Positions 53,558-64,000 of a stretch of 64,000 nucleotides of DNA are shown here, one piece after another. Location of the stretch: the NCBI RefSeq assembly GCF_004212215.1, contig NZ_QVFV01000001.1:1469529-1533528 (forward strand), written 5' to 3'. Both the position numbers and the translations under genes were made by a program. Origin of the DNA: Leptolyngbya iicbica LK. Lineage in GTDB: Bacteria; Cyanobacteriota; Cyanobacteriia; Phormidesmidales; Phormidesmidaceae. The notes beneath the pieces were generated by a model. That model worked only from the letters and a program-made list of their open reading frames with translations. It ran no database searches and was not told the origin of the DNA. Position 1 is the stretch's first letter, and each line of letters begins with the position of its first letter.

Positions 53558-54760
53558 ATGAATCTGGATTGGCTGCAACCAGCAGAGCGGGTGCGGCGTT
53601 TGCCCCCCTATGTGTTTGCGCGGTTAGATGAACTGAAGGCCAGCGCAAGAGAGCGGGGCCTTGACCTGATTGATTTGGGCATGGGCAACCCCGATGGCCC
53701 CACTCCTCAGCCGGTGGTCGATGCCGCTCACGCAGCGATTCAAGACAGTGCCAACCACGGCTATCCCCCGTTTGAAGGCACGGGCAGCTTTCGCGAAGCC
53801 ATTACCCGCTGGTATCACCGGCGCTATGGCGTCAGTCTCGATTCGAATGGAGAGGCGCTGCCGCTGCTGGGCTCGAAAGAAGGGCTGGCCCATTTGGCGA
53901 TGGCTTACATCAACCCTGGCGACACGGTGCTGGTGCCCACTCCCGCCTATCCGGCGCATTTTCGCGGCCCGGCGATCGCCAACGGCCAGATTTACGATCT
54001 GCCCTTGACGGTCAAAAACGACTGGCTGATTGACGTTTCCGCGATTCCCGAAGACGTGGCTCGCCGCGCCAAAGTGCTCTTGTTCAACTATCCCAACAAC
54101 CCCACAGCGGCAACGGCTCCCCGTGAGTTTTTTGAAGAGATTGTCGCGTTTGCCCGACACTACGAAATCATGCTGGTGCATGATCTCTGCTACGCCGAAC
54201 TCGCCTTTGACAACTATCAGCCCACCAGCCTGCTAGAAATTCCCGGGGCCAAAGAGATCGGCGTCGAGTTTCACACCCTTTCAAAGACTTACAACATGGC
54301 GGGTTGGCGCGTGGGCTTTGTCGTCGGCAACCGCCACATTATTCAAGGACTCCGCACCCTGAAAACCAATCTCGACTACGGCATCTTTTCGGCCCTGCAA
54401 AAAGCGGCTGAAACCGCCCTGCAACTGCCCGATAAGTATTTAGACGAGGTCCAAATCCGCTATCGCACTCGCCGCGATTTTCTGATCAAAGAATTTGCAT
54501 CCCTCGGTTGGGAAGTGGCCAAAACCCGCGCCACGATGTATCTGTGGGTGGCTTGTCCGCCCGGCATTTCTTCCACCGACTTTGCCCTCTCAGTGATGGA
54601 GCAAACGGGCGTGGTCTTCACGCCGGGGAATGCTTTTGGGAGCGGCGGCGAGGGCTACTTCCGGGTGAGTTTGATTGCGGATTGCGATCGCCTCGGTGAA
54701 GCCATGAACCGTCTGCGTCAAGCCAATATCCGCTTTGAACCTGCGACCGCTCAAGTGTGA
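53558..54760 (+). CDS. class I PLP aminotransferase (aspartate/LL-DAP aminotransferase type)
   Basis: The 400-residue fold-type I enzyme has the N-terminal LPPYVFARLDELKASARE and LIDLGMGNPDGPTPQPVVDA, a substrate/cofactor loop (YPNNPTAATAPREFFEEI), and the PLP lysine in FHTLSKTYNMAGWRVGF (about residues 244-260). FRVSLI near the C-terminus holds the carboxylate-binding Arg. Cyanobacterial annotations for this sequence type are usually aspartate aminotransferase; it also resembles LL-diaminopimelate aminotransferases and AlaC. The substrate cannot be fixed from sequence. The ATG at 53558 has a GAGAGGA box 14 bp upstream. Confidence 0.9.
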   Translation: MNLDWLQPAERVRRLPPYVFARLDELKASARERGLDLIDLGMGNPDGPTPQPVVDAAHAAIQDSANHGYPPFEGTGSFREAITRWYHRRYGVSLDSNGEALPLLGSKEGLAHLAMAYINPGDTVLVPTPAYPAHFRGPAIANGQIYDLPLTVKNDWLIDVSAIPEDVARRAKVLLFNYPNNPTAATAPREFFEEIVAFARHYEIMLVHDLCYAELAFDNYQPTSLLEIPGAKEIGVEFHTLSKTYNMAGWRVGFVVGNRHIIQGLRTLKTNLDYGIFSALQKAAETALQLPDKYLDEVQIRYRTRRDFLIKEFASLGWEVAKTRATMYLWVACPPGISSTDFALSVMEQTGVVFTPGNAFGSGGEGYFRVSLIADCDRLGEAMNRLRQANIRFEPATAQV

Positions 54761-54859
54761 GTTTGTAGTCGGCCTTCCTGTACGCCGGATTTCCGCTGTC
54801 GTTGGTCCGACTACCCTACAATTTCTTACTAGTGATGACACCCAGTGGAGTAGCACCCC

Positions 54860-55048
54860 ATGTTTAATATCGGCTGGACGGAAGTGATTTTAGTTCTCGG
54901 AGTCGGGCTACTCATCTTTGGCCCCAAAAAGATTCCCGAACTGGGCCAAGCCTTGGGCAAAACTTTGCGGATCGTCAAAGACGAGTTGAACACAACCGAT
55001 GTGGAAGAGACCACTTACATCGAAGAGGAAACCGAAGAGCGCTCTTAA
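54860..55048 (+). CDS. tatA: twin-arginine translocase TatA/TatE-like subunit
   Basis: A component of the Sec-independent export pathway for folded proteins, forming the variable pore. The 62 residues contain the TatA signature MFNIGWTEVILVLGVGLLIF with the hinge FGPKKIPELGQALGK, then an amphipathic helix and an acidic tail (VEETTYIEEETEERS). The length is at the low end of the family (usually 60-90). It lies alone; no tatB or tatC is adjacent. Confidence 0.92.
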   Translation: MFNIGWTEVILVLGVGLLIFGPKKIPELGQALGKTLRIVKDELNTTDVEETTYIEEETEERS

Positions 55049-55298
55049 CCGCAGGCGTTGTGAGTCGCTTCAGTCTTGAGAGGGAGCAGGGCGCTAAATT
55101 TACACAACTTGCAATGTGGCAGGCAAGCGCTGTGGGCTGAAATCACCGCCCCAGAACAGCCAAAGCTCTGTACGGGTTAGGCAGTGCCCAACCCCACGAT
55201 TTCGGAGGCATTTGGCAAGCAGCTCCCTTGTGTATCAGAGTTAGCGGTGATGGCTTAAACGAAAGTCAATGGCTCATATCTTCTGTGCTTCACGCGGG

Positions 55299-56201
55299 TT
55301 ATCGCAGAGCATACTTACGCACAGCCACCAGACTGCCTAGCAGGCCGATAATGCAGCCTAAGCTCAGCAGAGAAGTCGGCAGCAGGATGGTTTGCTGAGG
55401 AGTGAGTTGGAGCCCATTGACCACAAATTTGATAAAGTCGGGCTGCTGGTTCACCAGCTCAAACAGAAACTGGTGAATGCCCGCGAGGAGTCCCCAAGCC
55501 ACGCCCGCCCCGACGAGGCCAAAGAAGGCTCCTTGGAGAATGAAGGGTAAGTAAATCCAGGCATTGGTTGCACCGACTAGCTGCATGACTTCAATTTCTT
55601 GACGACGGGCCATCACAATGAGGCGAATGGTGGTGGTGATGACGGCGATCGCGGTCAAACTCAAAATGCCAATCACAAAAAAGCTCGACCAGCGTAGACC
55701 TTGATTGAGCTGTTCGATGCGCTGCACCGCTTCATCGATATACAGCACATCACTGACGCCCTGAATGGTTTGGAGCTGCGCTGCCAGTTGGGGCACATCT
55801 TCCGAGCGATTTGCCTTGACCCTCAGCGCATCCACCAGGGGATTGCCCTTAAGCTGCTCCGTCGCCCCGGCAATGTCCGAGATGCCCAAGTCAGCCACTA
55901 GCTGTTCCCAAGCCACTTCTTTGGAGATGGGCTCGACATTGGTGACCGTGGGCAAGGCCGCCACCGCATCTTGCAGCGAGTCGGCGGGCACGCCACTGTC
56001 AAGATAAACCGAGACTTCGAGCTGACTGCCAAATTGATTGAGCAACCCTTCGAGCTGCCAACTGGCCTGCAGGCTAATGCCAAAGAGAAATAGCAGCACG
56101 GTCATGGTGCTAATGGCAGCCCAGTTCATCCAGCCGCCACGGCGCAACCCTAACAACGTTTCGCGAATAAGATAGTCAGCTTTAGCAAAAGCCTTAAACA
56201 T
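55299..56201 (-). CDS. ftsX: cell division permease-like protein FtsX
   Basis: The 300-residue inner-membrane partner of the FtsE ATPase couples septal peptidoglycan hydrolysis to division. It has a family-typical N-terminus (FAKADYLIRETLLGLRRGGW, then MNWAAISTMTVLLFLFGISL), an extracytoplasmic domain (VSVYLDSGVPADSLQDAVAA; LVDALRVKANRSEDVPQLA), and three C-terminal spans with the MARRQEIEVMQLVGATNAW turn. The ATG at 56201 is chosen because the domain begins there. ftsE is not next to it. Confidence 0.92.
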   Translation of the reverse strand: MFKAFAKADYLIRETLLGLRRGGWMNWAAISTMTVLLFLFGISLQASWQLEGLLNQFGSQLEVSVYLDSGVPADSLQDAVAALPTVTNVEPISKEVAWEQLVADLGISDIAGATEQLKGNPLVDALRVKANRSEDVPQLAAQLQTIQGVSDVLYIDEAVQRIEQLNQGLRWSSFFVIGILSLTAIAVITTTIRLIVMARRQEIEVMQLVGATNAWIYLPFILQGAFFGLVGAGVAWGLLAGIHQFLFELVNQQPDFIKFVVNGLQLTPQQTILLPTSLLSLGCIIGLLGSLVAVRKYALR

Positions 56202-56620
56202 CAGAATTAACCAGGGATAGCAGGAAAATTTTAGATCGCGCGATCGCCGCTCTTCGACGCTCAAGCGGCTATTGTCGTCTCATGATTTTAGAAGGTCAAT
56301 GCGACCACGTGAGCGATTTTGTAAACCCTCTGCAATGTAAACACCCTGGACACCGCGTGGCCTCGCAAAGAGGCTGATTCCCACATGTTTGCGAGAGTGT
56401 GGCTTAAATTAAGCGGGACGACCAGCCTTTGTCAAGCGGTCGCAGCGAAGGTTTACAGGGCGATCGCCCCTACAGATCAACAGATGGCGCTCATTCGACT
56501 AACAGCCGTTGGAGCAAGAGCAATTTGCGGCATAATTCAACCGAGCGGACGGTGGCGCGGCGCGGCGAGAACGGCTCATCACCGCGCCGAGACAATACAT
56601 GGCATGGGGAGAGAACACCC
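56202..56620. other. divergent intergenic region
   Basis: This 419-bp gap lies between ftsX (minus) and the polysaccharide deacetylase (plus). Plus-strand frames that run through the right half would extend the deacetylase but have atypical composition and no good start. Nothing else is recognised. Confidence 0.4.
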
Positions 56621-57466
56621 TTGAGAAAACTGATTGGGCTGACCGCGATCGTCGTCATCTGTTTCTTTCTCGGCAACTGCGTCCAGCGTTTCGTGGCCGC
56701 TAGCCAAATGGTGCCGCAACTTGCGTTTCCCCTCAGTGCGGCTGCCCATGAGTTTGCGGCCATGCTCCAGCCCCGCTTTCCACAAGTGCCGATCAGAGCA
56801 CAACCGCCGGTGTTCAACGGCACCGACATCAACATTGACCTGATTAATCAGTGGCTCGGCGACAGCTCTCCCGAAGTTTTTCTCACCTTTGATGATGGTC
56901 CGAGCGCCGAGGCGACGGTGCAAATTTTAGATGTGTTGCAGCGGCATGACATCAAGGCCACTTTTTTCGTGCTGGGCAGCAACGTTAGCCGTTTACCGGA
57001 TGTGGTGCAGCGCATTGTCGCCGAGGGGCACGAACTCGCCCTGCATTCCCACACTCATCCCAATTTTTTGACCCTGACCCGCGAGCAAAAAGAGGCCGAA
57101 ATCGCCCAAAGTCTGTCACTCTTGCACTGGTACTTTCCCGAGGTGCGGATTCGCTGGTTTCGCCCACCCTATGGGAAATATGACCAGGAGGTCGTGGATA
57201 TTGCCCATGACTACGGCATGTGCATCGCCATGTTCAACGAAATTTCCACCGACAACAATTCCTCAGCGGGGGAAATTGCGCGGGTGGTGCTCAACAGTCG
57301 GGGCAAGATTATGGTGTTCCACGATGGGCAATGGCCGCCACTGGGGCGATTGAGCGAGGCGGAAGCACAGCTGGTAGCCGGGCTCAATCGTTCTGTGGGG
57401 ATCGCCAAGGGACGTGGAGCCAAATTTATGACGCTGAGCGATTATTTTGGCGGCTTTTGTCCGTGA
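56621..57466 (+). CDS. polysaccharide deacetylase (NodB family), exported
   Basis: Carbohydrate esterase 4 enzyme that removes N-acetyl groups from peptidoglycan or another GlcNAc polymer. The 281 residues start with a signal-like region (LIGLTAIVVICFFLGNCVQ). The NodB motifs are in order: FLTFDDGPSAEAT (Asp-Asp base and metal), ELALHSHTHPNF (the HxxxH-type zinc pair), RWFRPPYGKYDQE and IMVFHDGQWPPLG. The start is most likely the TTG at 56621, preceded by GGGGAGAGAAC, since ATG codons further upstream open a non-protein-like extension. Confidence 0.85.
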   Translation: MRKLIGLTAIVVICFFLGNCVQRFVAASQMVPQLAFPLSAAAHEFAAMLQPRFPQVPIRAQPPVFNGTDINIDLINQWLGDSSPEVFLTFDDGPSAEATVQILDVLQRHDIKATFFVLGSNVSRLPDVVQRIVAEGHELALHSHTHPNFLTLTREQKEAEIAQSLSLLHWYFPEVRIRWFRPPYGKYDQEVVDIAHDYGMCIAMFNEISTDNNSSAGEIARVVLNSRGKIMVFHDGQWPPLGRLSEAEAQLVAGLNRSVGIAKGRGAKFMTLSDYFGGFCP

Positions 57467-57629
57467 TGGTCAGCTCCCGTCAAGTGCTGAGCTTTTTATG
57501 TACCTATCGGGTAGGCTTCCAGCCTGTCGCCCTCACGATTCAGTAAACAGGAGCCGTCCAGCGATCGCAGACAGCCAGTATGGCTATCCAACAAGACAGC
57601 GAGGACTCGCGGCGATCGCCTCTCCTCTG

Positions 57630-57659
57630 AAAAAGGCCGCCTTGCTCAACCAGACGGCC
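57630..57659 (-). terminator. intrinsic terminator after eno
   Basis: Read on the minus strand: GGCCGTCT, loop GGTTGAGCA, AGGCGGCC, then TTTTT. The 8-bp stem has one G-U pair. It lies 30 bp after the enolase stop and fits the end of the xfp-eno transcript. Confidence 0.75.
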
Positions 57660-57688
57660 CCAGTCATCAGACGATCAGCTGCATTACG

Positions 57689-59053
<1,365 letters not shown>

Positions 59054-59073
59054 TTAGAGTGAGGCTGCTAACT

Positions 59074-61494
59074 TTACTGGCAGAAGTCTTCACCCTTGTA
59101 AGGCCACTTCCAGTTCACGACTTCATCGATATCCTTGCCTTCCTCAAAGGCGTAGGTGAGGCACTCGATGATCTTGTTCTTCATGCGCTCCTTGACGTGA
59201 GCGGCCGCGGACCCGAGCTTGGGCACGCGATCAATCACATCAATCACCAGGTTGAAGCGATCGATCTGATTGCGAATCGCCAGTTCCAGCGGTGTGTTGA
59301 TGTTGCCTTCCTCCTTATAGCCCCGCACATGAATGCGCTCTTGGTGCGATCGCCGATACACCAACTTATGAATCAACCAGGGATAACCGTGGAAGTTGAA
59401 AATCACCGGCTTGTCGGGGGTGAACAGGGAGTTGAAATCCCAATCGTTCAAACCGTGGGGATGCTCCCCTTCTGACACCAGTTTGAACAGGTCCACCACG
59501 TTGACAAACCGCACCTTGAGGTAGGGGAACTCTTCCCGCAGAATCGCCGTTGCCGCCAGTGACTCCATGGTGGGAATATCGCCACAGGAAGCCATCACCA
59601 CATCAGGAATGTCCGGCTCGGTGCCGCAGTCATCATTACTGGCCCAGTCCCAAATGCCGATGCCCTTGGTACAGTGCTCCACCGCCTTATCCATCGGCAA
59701 AAACTGCAGGTGCTTCTGCTTATCGGACACGATGACGTTGATGTAGTCCACACTGCGGAAACAGTGATCCGCCACCGAGAGCAGACAGTTCGCATCGGGC
59801 GGGAAGTAGACCCGCACCACATCGGGACTCTTGTTCGTCACCAAATCCACATAGCCGGGGTCTTGGTGGCTGAAGCCGTTGTGATCTTGCCGCCATACCA
59901 GCGACGACAGCAGAATGTTGAGAGACGAGACCGATCGCCGCCAGGGCACATGGTTCTTGCAAATATCCAGCCACTTGGCGTGCTGGTTAAACATAGAGTC
60001 CACAACGTGGGCAAACGCCTCGTAGGTGTGGAAGAGACCGTGGCGACCCGTGAGCAAATAGCCTTCCAGCCAGCCCTGCAGGGTATGTTCCGACAGCATT
60101 TCCATCACGCGCCCATCCGGCGATAGCTCCGAACCGTCCAAATCTTCTTCGTAGAAGTCCGCCATCCAGGCTTTCTTAGTGACTTCGTACACCGCTTGCA
60201 GTCGGTTGGAGGCCGTCTCGTCCGGCCCCATCAGCCGGAAGTTGTTGGGATTGTCGCGCATGATGTCGCGCATCAAGAATCCCAGCACCTTCGTATTCTC
60301 AAATTCCACCGTGCCCGGTTCAGGAATATCAATGGCATACTGCTTGAAGTCAGGCATCGTCAGTTCGCGGCGCAGCAAACCGCCATTGGCCTGCGGGTTC
60401 GCACTCATGCGACGATTCCCCACTGGCGACAATTCCTGTAACTCGGGGATCAACGTGCCGTTCTCATCGAACAGCTCTTCGGGACGGTAGCTCTTCATCC
60501 ACTCTTCGAGGCGACGCAAGTGCTCGGGGTTGCTGTGCATGCCCCCCATCGGTACCTGGTGCGCCCGCCAAAAGCCTTCCACTTTATGGCCATCGACCTC
60601 TTGTGGCCCCGTCCAACCTTTGGGCGTGCGGAGGATAATCATGGGCCAGCGCGGTCGCACCGGATTCCCACTGTTGCGACACTCTTGCTGAATACCGCGA
60701 ATCTCGTTGATGCACAGCTCCATCGTGGCGGCCATCTTTTGGTGCATCTCAGCGGGATCACTACCCTCGACGATGTAAGGCGTGTAGCCGTAACCCCGGA
60801 ATAGCGCTTCCAGTTCTTCATGGGAAATCCGCGCCAAAATCGTGGGGTTGGCAATCTTGTAACCGTTCAGGTTCAGCACAGGGAGCACGGCCCCATCACG
60901 AATCGGGTTAATGAACTTATTGGAATGCCAGGCCGTCGCTAGCGGTCCCGTCTCGGCTTCGCCATCGCCCACCACGCAGCAGGTGATGAGATCGGGATTG
61001 TCCAAAATGCTGCCATAGGCGTGAGACAGGCTGTAGCCCAACTCGCCACCTTCGTGGATGGAGCCCGGCGTCTCGGGGGTGACATGGCTGCCAATGTGAC
61101 CCGGGAAGGAGAACTGCTTGAAAAACTTCTCCATCCCCCGTTCATCCAGACTCTTATCGGGATAAATCTCGGAGTAGGTACCTTCCAAATAAACGGGACC
61201 CAGCACTCCCGGTGCCCCATGACCTGGCCCAGCCATAAAGATCATGTCGAGGTCATACTGCTTGATCAGCCGATTGCAGTGGATGTAGGTGAAGCTGAGG
61301 GCAGGAGATGCGCCCCAGTGCCCCAGCAAGCGGTGCTTCACATGCTCCGGCTTTAAAGGCTCTTTCAGCAGCGGATTTTCGCGGAGATAAATCATGCCCA
61401 CGGCGAGATAGTGGCAGGCTCGCCAATAGGCATCCATTTTCCTCAATTGTTCATCTGAAAGGGGCTTCGTCTGAGGAGAAGACGCAATGACCAT
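59074..61494 (-). CDS. xfp: phosphoketolase
   Basis: Thiamine-diphosphate enzyme that splits xylulose-5-P or fructose-6-P with phosphate to acetyl-phosphate plus glyceraldehyde-3-P or erythrose-4-P. The 806 residues contain [20 protein letters not shown] (about 60), YIHCNRLI and [37 protein letters not shown] and [20 protein letters not shown] (TPP/Mg site). [20 protein letters not shown] lies near the end. The ATG at 61494 has a GGAG box ten bases upstream; a TTG at 61509 inside that box is excluded. It is the first gene of the pair with eno. Confidence 0.97.
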   Translation of the reverse strand: MVIASSPQTKPLSDEQLRKMDAYWRACHYLAVGMIYLRENPLLKEPLKPEHVKHRLLGHWGASPALSFTYIHCNRLIKQYDLDMIFMAGPGHGAPGVLGPVYLEGTYSEIYPDKSLDERGMEKFFKQFSFPGHIGSHVTPETPGSIHEGGELGYSLSHAYGSILDNPDLITCCVVGDGEAETGPLATAWHSNKFINPIRDGAVLPVLNLNGYKIANPTILARISHEELEALFRGYGYTPYIVEGSDPAEMHQKMAATMELCINEIRGIQQECRNSGNPVRPRWPMIILRTPKGWTGPQEVDGHKVEGFWRAHQVPMGGMHSNPEHLRRLEEWMKSYRPEELFDENGTLIPELQELSPVGNRRMSANPQANGGLLRRELTMPDFKQYAIDIPEPGTVEFENTKVLGFLMRDIMRDNPNNFRLMGPDETASNRLQAVYEVTKKAWMADFYEEDLDGSELSPDGRVMEMLSEHTLQGWLEGYLLTGRHGLFHTYEAFAHVVDSMFNQHAKWLDICKNHVPWRRSVSSLNILLSSLVWRQDHNGFSHQDPGYVDLVTNKSPDVVRVYFPPDANCLLSVADHCFRSVDYINVIVSDKQKHLQFLPMDKAVEHCTKGIGIWDWASNDDCGTEPDIPDVVMASCGDIPTMESLAATAILREEFPYLKVRFVNVVDLFKLVSEGEHPHGLNDWDFNSLFTPDKPVIFNFHGYPWLIHKLVYRRSHQERIHVRGYKEEGNINTPLELAIRNQIDRFNLVIDVIDRVPKLGSAAAHVKERMKNKIIECLTYAFEEGKDIDEVVNWKWPYKGEDFCQ

Positions 61495-62131
61495 ATTATT
61501 TAGCTCCAACGGTTTGTTCAGTCGTCAATCAGGGGAAGTTTCGACGTTATCGCTTGCGGGCAGCTCTCATGCGATCGAGCGTAAACCCGTAATTTTAAAA
61601 TGTGGTTATGAGCGTTACATTTGACCGCAACATTCTTTGAATCTACAGGCACCAAGCGCATAAGCCATCCCTGGCACGCGCAGTCCCATCAGGGTAACAG
61701 TTTGGTGAAACCTTAATTTTTCCTAAACAAATGATTGCTTGACTGCTTGTCTTTGGTGATGCTTTTTACCAAACTCGGCGATGCATCTATCCGAATTAAG
61801 ATTTAGCATAAGCATTCACTATGAATGTCTCCTAATATTTTTCTTTCCCTGTATTTGTGAAGCCTAAATCGGATAATTTTGGTGACGAATTTATTTATTT
61901 TGAAGACGGATTTTTAGCTTATTTCAAGATTTTGATGGACTTGGGGAGTCGGGGAGCAGGGAAGCGGGGAAGCGGGGAAGCGGGGAAGCGGAGACATTGG
62001 GGGATGAGGCATGAATCAGTTGGGGCCGTCGAGCGAGCTATCTACTGACGGGAAATGGCTAGCGTCCTGGCTGCCGTGCTCCCCAATCACTTTGGCCTGG
62101 CGCAATCCTAAGTGCGATCGCCCGATCGCGC
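61495..62131. other. long intergenic region with short tandem repeat
   Basis: These 637 bp hold no credible gene. The left two thirds are AT-rich (61610-61930) and should hold the xfp promoter. A 63-residue plus-strand frame at 61857-62048 is explained by the GAAGCGGG tandem repeat rather than by coding. Confidence 0.5.
61961..61992. repeat. 8-bp tandem repeat GAAGCGGG, about four copies
   Basis: Four consecutive units starting at 61961, 61969, 61977 and 61985 (the last ends GAAGCGGA). It lies in a G-rich tract that begins near 61943. A simple sequence repeat with likely copy-number variation between strains. Confidence 0.7.
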
Positions 62132-63130
62132 TTAGGATTGCGGCTTGATCTGATTGATGCACTCGCGGCCCGCTTCAATATCGTCAATGTTGCTCAGGGT
62201 GGTATCGGCAATATTTGCCAATGCCTCGCGGGTAAAAAACGCTTGGTGAGCGGTGATCACCACGTTGGGAAAAGACTGCAACAGTTGAAAGGTCTCGTCT
62301 TGGATGACGCGATCGGAGTGGTCTTGAAAGAACAGCTTTTCTTCTTCCTCATAGACATCTGCGCCCAAATAGCCCAATTGACCACTTTTCAACGCATCAA
62401 TCACCGCCCGCGTGTCGACCAAGCCACCGCGACTGGTGTTGATCAGCATCGCCCCCGGTTTAGCACTCTGTAAGGATTCCGCGTTGATCAGGTGATACGT
62501 CGCTGGCAGCAGCGGGCAGTGCAGTGAAATGATATCGGACTGCGCCAGCAAGTCGTGGAGGGGCACGTAGGTTGCGCCTAAGGCTAGGCAGTCGGGATTT
62601 TCGTACACGTCGTAGGCCAGCAGCTTGGCCCCAAACCCTTTCATAATCTGGGCAAAGCACAGGCCAATTTTGCCCGTACCGACAACACCGACCGTTTTGC
62701 CGTGAATGTCGAACCCGAGCAGTCCGTTTAGTTCAAAGTTGTCATCGCGCACGCGGTTGTAAGCACGGTACAGCTTACGGTTGAGGGAGAGAATCAAGCC
62801 CACGGCGTGTTCGGCGACAGCATAGGGCGAGTACGCGGGCACCCGGACGACGGCTAGCCCCAGTTCAGCGGCCACTTGCAGATCGACGTTGTTGAAGCCC
62901 GCGCAGCGCAGGGCGATCGCTTTCGTTCCGGTACTCGCGATCGCCCGCAACGTTTCCTCATTCAGCTCATCATTAATAAAGACACACACCACCGGAAAGC
63001 CTTCCGCCAGGGCTACGGTCGTCGGATCTAACCGGGGCTCAAAAAACACCAGTTCGTGAGGGTGATGTTGATTCGCCGCCGTGAATGAAATCTGGTCGTA
63101 GGGCTTAGTGCTGAAGAAGGCAATTTTCAT
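62132..63130 (-). CDS. ldhA: D-lactate dehydrogenase / 2-hydroxyacid dehydrogenase
   Basis: NAD-dependent reduction of pyruvate to D-lactate. The 332 residues start [16 protein letters not shown], the classic D-LDH opening. Active-site and cofactor blocks: [10 protein letters not shown] (about 75), [63 protein letters not shown] (catalytic Arg), GADVYEEEE (Glu) and [12 protein letters not shown] (catalytic His). This closely resembles Synechocystis Ddh (Slr1556) and E. coli LdhA. It is a single gene near xfp-eno. Confidence 0.93.
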   Translation of the reverse strand: MKIAFFSTKPYDQISFTAANQHHPHELVFFEPRLDPTTVALAEGFPVVCVFINDELNEETLRAIASTGTKAIALRCAGFNNVDLQVAAELGLAVVRVPAYSPYAVAEHAVGLILSLNRKLYRAYNRVRDDNFELNGLLGFDIHGKTVGVVGTGKIGLCFAQIMKGFGAKLLAYDVYENPDCLALGATYVPLHDLLAQSDIISLHCPLLPATYHLINAESLQSAKPGAMLINTSRGGLVDTRAVIDALKSGQLGYLGADVYEEEEKLFFQDHSDRVIQDETFQLLQSFPNVVITAHQAFFTREALANIADTTLSNIDDIEAGRECINQIKPQS

Positions 63131-63310
63131 ATGGACTGGGGAGTATAGAGTTGCTCAGGCGGTCAGGCATCGTTAGGCTATCATCCGCGTCCCCGGTGCG
63201 TCTTCAGAACTTGGGGTCACTGCATCTCTACGTCTTGGGAGATAGCAAGCGATCGCAGCACTAGCAGATAATGGTGCTCGTATTGTTTCTTTAGCCTTGG
63301 CCTTCACCTT

Positions 63311-63811
63311 ATGGCTCCGCCCTTTAGCAACTCAGTGCAGCAGCTGACCTATCAAAAAGTCGCTGATTATCTGAGCGGTTCCGATCTCTTTCAAGCCTCG
63401 TTGCGTACTTATCGCGATCGCCCCAAGTTCGACATCCTCTACGGTTCGGCCCTGATCGAAATTGAGGTGCTGCCGTGGGAGGTACATCCCTGGGAAGCGG
63501 GCGACCTGGCCACCGTGCGGGCCACCAGTTGCGTCACCGTGGGCAGCACGCTGGAGTGCGAACTCTTACAGTTCTTGCTGACAGAAAATCGGCGGATGCG
63601 CTTTGGCGCTTTTCATCTGGACGATGCGGGCCAGGTGGTCTTTTCAGAAAGTGTGCTCGGCGGCGAAGAGATGTCAATCATTGAGTTGCAGACTTGCATT
63701 CTTTCCGTGGTGACGATCGCCGATACCTACGACGACATCATTGCCGAGCGGTTTGGGGGGCAGCGGGCCAGCGATCGCTTACCCCAAAGTTTCCCCCAAC
63801 CCTTGGCGTAA
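63311..63811 (+). CDS. YbjN/T3SS-chaperone-like protein
   Basis: The 166 residues begin with a helix (VQQLTYQKVADYLSG). Strand blocks include LIEIEVLPWEVHPWE and VRATSCVTVGSTLECELLQF (about 75-94), with FGAFHLDDAGQVVFSESVLG following. The long central helix and ELQTCILSVVTIADTYDDII near 130 resemble the YbjN family, which shares the fold of type III secretion chaperones. Such proteins are common in cyanobacteria with unknown partners. No secretion genes surround it. Confidence 0.75.
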   Translation: MAPPFSNSVQQLTYQKVADYLSGSDLFQASLRTYRDRPKFDILYGSALIEIEVLPWEVHPWEAGDLATVRATSCVTVGSTLECELLQFLLTENRRMRFGAFHLDDAGQVVFSESVLGGEEMSIIELQTCILSVVTIADTYDDIIAERFGGQRASDRLPQSFPQPLA

Positions 63812-63913
63812 CTCGCGCGGCTGGAGAGGTTACCGTCATCTGCTAGAACCGCACACTTGGGAACAAAGAAGACAATACCCCAAAGTACGAGCATGCAAAG
63901 CACAGCAAATTTA

Positions 63914-64000
63914 AGAGGATGTTTGAGAATTCATCCGAGGTATCAAATTAGGCTAAGCGTCGCACCATAATCCGAATCATAGCGAGGTAGATGAATGCCT
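63914..64000 (-). mobile_element. right-edge IS5-type element, 3' end only
   Basis: The element's end seems to start near 63914 (AGAGGATGTTTGAGAATTC is a terminal-repeat-like sequence) and continues past the window edge. It carries the transposase tail listed next. The other end lies outside the window. Its end sequence differs from that of the decayed element at 7.3 kb, so it is another IS type. Confidence 0.6.
63948..64000 (-). CDS. IS5-family transposase, C-terminal end only
   Basis: Only the last 16 codons are visible. On the minus strand the frame reads AFIYLAMIRIMVRRLA followed by a stop, the standard C-terminus of cyanobacterial IS5-type transposases (usual form: EALIYLAMIRIMLRRLA). 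The catalytic part lies outside the window, so completeness cannot be judged. Confidence 0.75.
   Translation of the reverse strand, partial: AFIYLAMIRIMVRRLA

Noticed and set aside
61857..62048. 63-codon plus-strand frame
   Set aside because: Half of it is the GAAGCGGG tandem repeat; the rest is unstructured.

Overview
The window is a chromosomal segment of a cyanobacterium. Evidence seen directly: the HIP1-type octamer GCGATCGC recurs in coding and non-coding DNA throughout. The gene set includes chlM (chlorophyll synthesis), a 47-residue high-light-inducible protein, ycf34 and ycf51 homologues, an MgdA-like glucolipid synthase, an MEP-pathway dxr and a His-box acyl-lipid desaturase. GC content is fairly high. 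The style fits a Leptolyngbya-like lineage, but the genus cannot be fixed from this sequence alone. Most genes are single housekeeping units on both strands, with few long operons. I see no tRNA, rRNA or CRISPR array.

Layout. 1-7.2 kb: small or hypothetical genes, a GNAT acetyltransferase, ppa, a diverged metallo-beta-lactamase-fold protein, a DUF423 protein and a fatty-acid desaturase. 7.3-7.9 kb: a decayed IS5-type element with terminal inverted repeats and TA flanks. 8-13.2 kb: dxr, a small membrane protein, an orphan B. subtilis-type SdhA and the MgdA-like glycosyltransferase. 13.6-16.2 kb: a co-directional run of poorly characterised genes (126-residue protein, BioD-like/DRTGG protein, DprA-like Rossmann protein, MAPEG protein). 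16.2-19.5 kb, minus strand: purple-acid-phosphatase-like metallophosphoesterase, VOC protein and DUF192 lipoprotein. 19.7-24.6 kb: a two-gene unit coding for a TPS-domain (filamentous-haemagglutinin-like) exoprotein and a TPR-CHAT putative protease. 25-36.3 kb: DNA glycosylase, half-size EamA protein, a 165-bp fold-back element, MscS coupled to a winged-helix protein, a candidate sRNA, an M23 peptidase, glutathione reductase, CCA-adding enzyme, ycf34 and glutaminase. 36.5-42.4 kb, minus strand: hli, gamma-glutamyltransferase, a zinc-ribbon membrane protein, chlM and recA. 42.5-54.8 kb, mainly plus strand: xseA-xseB, an adenylate cyclase with a dead receiver domain, glyS, murD, ycf51, a GldA-like dehydrogenase and a class-I aminotransferase. 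54.9-64 kb: tatA, ftsX, a polysaccharide deacetylase, the xfp-eno pair, D-lactate dehydrogenase, a YbjN-like protein and the tail of a second IS5-type transposase at the right edge.

How the genes work together. xfp, eno and ldhA sit close together and would all act in dark or fermentative carbon flow, although only xfp and eno look co-transcribed. recA and xseA-xseB are repair genes around one divergent promoter region that carries a LexA-box-like sequence. The CHAT protein and the TPS exoprotein are 36 bp apart and should be co-expressed, one exported for secretion and the other a likely exported caspase-fold protease; the matching TpsB transporter is absent here. Points most worth a second look are the CHAT/TPS pair with its C-terminal cysteine pair, the candidate sRNA at 29.1-29.25 kb, the fold-back element at 26.7 kb, the metal-ligand losses in the MBL protein, and the hli gene with its promoter.
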